Assembly (NCBI GenBank): GCA_937975745.1
Contig: CALJUK010001056.1
Location: 1 to 7,103 of the forward strand
Direction of reading: 5' to 3'
Source: an uncultured Planctomycetaceae bacterium
GTDB lineage: Bacteria > Planctomycetota > Planctomycetia > Planctomycetales > Planctomycetaceae
DNA length: 7,103 nt
The notes under the pieces were generated by a model, which saw only the letters and a program-made list of their open reading frames with translations, made no database searches and was not told where the DNA came from. Both the position numbers and the translations under genes were made by a program. Positions within the stretch are counted from its first letter, which is position 1; each line of letters begins with the position of its first letter. Positions 6,100-7,103 of this stretch are shown in pieces.

Positions 6100-7017
6100 G
6101 TGCCACGCGAATTCGAATACATCGAGTGGATCGGCCGACATGTTCCACCAGATTCCCGGGTTTTGCTGGGGATTGGTGATGACACGGCTGTGATTGCGCC
6201 GCGAGGGGCAGGTCCGTACTCATTTGCCGCGGACATGCTGCTGGACGGAGTTCACTTCACCTCGCCACCGGCAACAGCCGAACTGATCGGCCGGAAGGCG
6301 TTGGCCGTCAATCTCAGCGATCTGGCAGCGATGGCCGCAAAGCCCTGGGCTGCCGTGGTGAGTGTGGCGTTTCCTCATGGTCGCCCGAATGACTTCATCG
6401 AAGGAGTCCACCGCGGGTTGCAACAGCTCGCGGGCGAGTTCGACATGGTGATTGCAGGCGGCGACACCAACGCGTGGGATGGCCCGCTGGTGATCAACGT
6501 GGCTGTCCTCGGCGAGCACGACGGCAAACCGCCAGTGACGCGCGGCGGGGCTCAGCCAGGCGACTGGCTGCTGGTGACCGGCCCGTTGGGTGGCAGCCTG
6601 GTCTCCGGACGACACCTGACGTTTACACCCCGAATTGGTGAAGCCCAGAGGCTTGTGCAATCGGCCGATATTCACGCCATGATTGATCTGAGTGACGGCC
6701 TGGCGAGCGATTTGAAGCATATCACCCACCAAAGCCATGTTGGGGCCGTCATCTGGGCGGACCGCGTTCCCGTCGACAGTGACGCCACAAAGGGCACCAC
6801 CGAACTGCCGGGCTGGCGGCACGCAATCGGGGACGGTGAAGACTTCGAGCTGTTGTTCGCCGTCTCCGAGAGCGATGGTCGCCGATTACTGAAGTCACCT
6901 CCGGCTGGCGTTGTCCTGACGTTGGTGGGGCAGTGCACTGAGAGCCAGGAGGTGCGGCTTGAGTTGCCCGACGGAAGTTTTCAGGACCTGACGGGTGGCT
7001 GGGAACATTCGCTGTAG
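6100..7017 (+). CDS. thiL: Thiamine-monophosphate kinase ThiL
   Basis: Cytoplasmic enzyme that phosphorylates thiamine monophosphate with ATP to give thiamine diphosphate, the active cofactor, as the last step of the de novo pathway. The 305 residues (E. coli ThiL is about 325) show the PurM-like fold and ThiL signatures in order: GIGDDTAV (24-31), ADMLLDGVHF (44-53), LAVNLSDLAAMAAKP (68-82), IAGGDTN (118-124) with its Mg-binding acid, GDWLLVTGPLGGS (154-166), IDLSDGLASDL (195-205) and the C-terminal GDGEDFELLF (244-253). All expected metal- and nucleotide-binding acids look intact. The start is GTG; a TAG at 6079-6081 is the last in-frame stop and no other start follows it before the family-typical EFEYIEWIGRH N-terminus. 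The nearest purine-rich site, GGAG at 6081-6084, is 15 nt upstream, longer than ideal, so translation may be modest. Confidence 0.95.
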   Translation: MPREFEYIEWIGRHVPPDSRVLLGIGDDTAVIAPRGAGPYSFAADMLLDGVHFTSPPATAELIGRKALAVNLSDLAAMAAKPWAAVVSVAFPHGRPNDFIEGVHRGLQQLAGEFDMVIAGGDTNAWDGPLVINVAVLGEHDGKPPVTRGGAQPGDWLLVTGPLGGSLVSGRHLTFTPRIGEAQRLVQSADIHAMIDLSDGLASDLKHITHQSHVGAVIWADRVPVDSDATKGTTELPGWRHAIGDGEDFELLFAVSESDGRRLLKSPPAGVVLTLVGQCTESQEVRLELPDGSFQDLTGGWEHSL

Positions 7018-7018
7018 T

Positions 7019-7032
7019 GTCCTATTCAGGAC
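7019..7032 (+). other. Short hairpin directly after thiL
   Basis: GTCCT (7019-7023) and AGGAC (7028-7032) form a 5-bp stem with an ATTC loop, starting 2 nt past the thiL stop. There is no T-run, so termination is doubtful. Confidence 0.18.
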
Positions 7033-7049
7033 GTTGCGTCATCCGCCGG

Positions 7050-7079
7050 AACGTGACAGCACTTGGGAGAACGTGTCAC
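7050..7079. repeat. Paired AACGTG sites forming an inverted repeat near the right edge
   Basis: AACGTG occurs at 7050-7055 and again at 7070-7075, exactly 20 bp apart, about two helical turns. In the same segment GTGACA (7053-7058) and TGTCAC (7074-7079) are perfect inverted arms with a 15-nt spacer. This could be a regulatory site for a gene beyond the window. The 86 bp after thiL hold no gene start I can support. Confidence 0.25.
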
Positions 7080-7103
7080 TGCGACGCTCCTCTCGTCGGT
7101 CCA

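Noticed and set aside
6220..6822. 200-codon minus-strand frame opposite thiL
   Set aside because: thiL on the plus strand is complete and motif-rich; the antisense frame has no supporting signal.
7035..7103. Possible start of a further plus-strand gene at the right edge (TTG at 7035 or GTG at 7053)
   Set aside because: Two frames stay open to the edge, but neither has a suitable ribosome-binding site and the 17-23 residues resemble no known N-terminus, including TsaE, which often neighbours thiL.

Overview
The window reads as a piece of a GC-rich bacterial chromosome, most likely from a planctomycete. That assignment is an inference from the look of the proteins (PhoU N-terminus, small TPR protein, acyl-CoA dehydrogenase-like protein, DegP-like protease). 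No rRNA or other marker gene is present to settle it.

Layout. Bases 1-4083 carry four genes on the minus strand, in transcription order: a 104-residue tetratricopeptide (TPR) protein (4083-3769), an acyl-CoA dehydrogenase-fold flavoprotein (3715-2594), a PhoR-type membrane histidine kinase (2403-619), and phoU (341-24). The phoU frame is cut by an in-frame TGA about halfway through the usual PhoU length, close to the window edge. A divergent region of 523 bp without a supportable gene (4084-4606) separates these from two plus-strand genes: a secreted HtrA/DegP-type serine protease with two PDZ domains (4607-5980) and thiL, thiamine-monophosphate kinase (6100-7017). The last 86 bp hold no gene I can support.

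How the genes fit together. The histidine kinase and PhoU are natural partners in phosphate sensing, with PhoU relaying the state of the Pst transporter to a PhoR-type kinase. However, no PhoB-type response regulator and no pst genes lie in the window. The TPR protein and the dehydrogenase-like protein are 53 bp apart and probably co-transcribed. The protease works outside the cytoplasmic membrane, and ThiL makes the cofactor thiamine diphosphate in the cytoplasm. I see no functional link between those two beyond adjacency.

I found no mobile element, CRISPR array, tRNA or rRNA, and nothing that convincingly amounts to an undescribed system. The points most worth a second look are the stop codon in phoU, the missing catalytic-glutamate motif in the dehydrogenase-like protein, and a good sigma70-like promoter with a dyad upstream of phoU. 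Several short inverted repeats are recorded, but most are of a size expected by chance in 7 kb.
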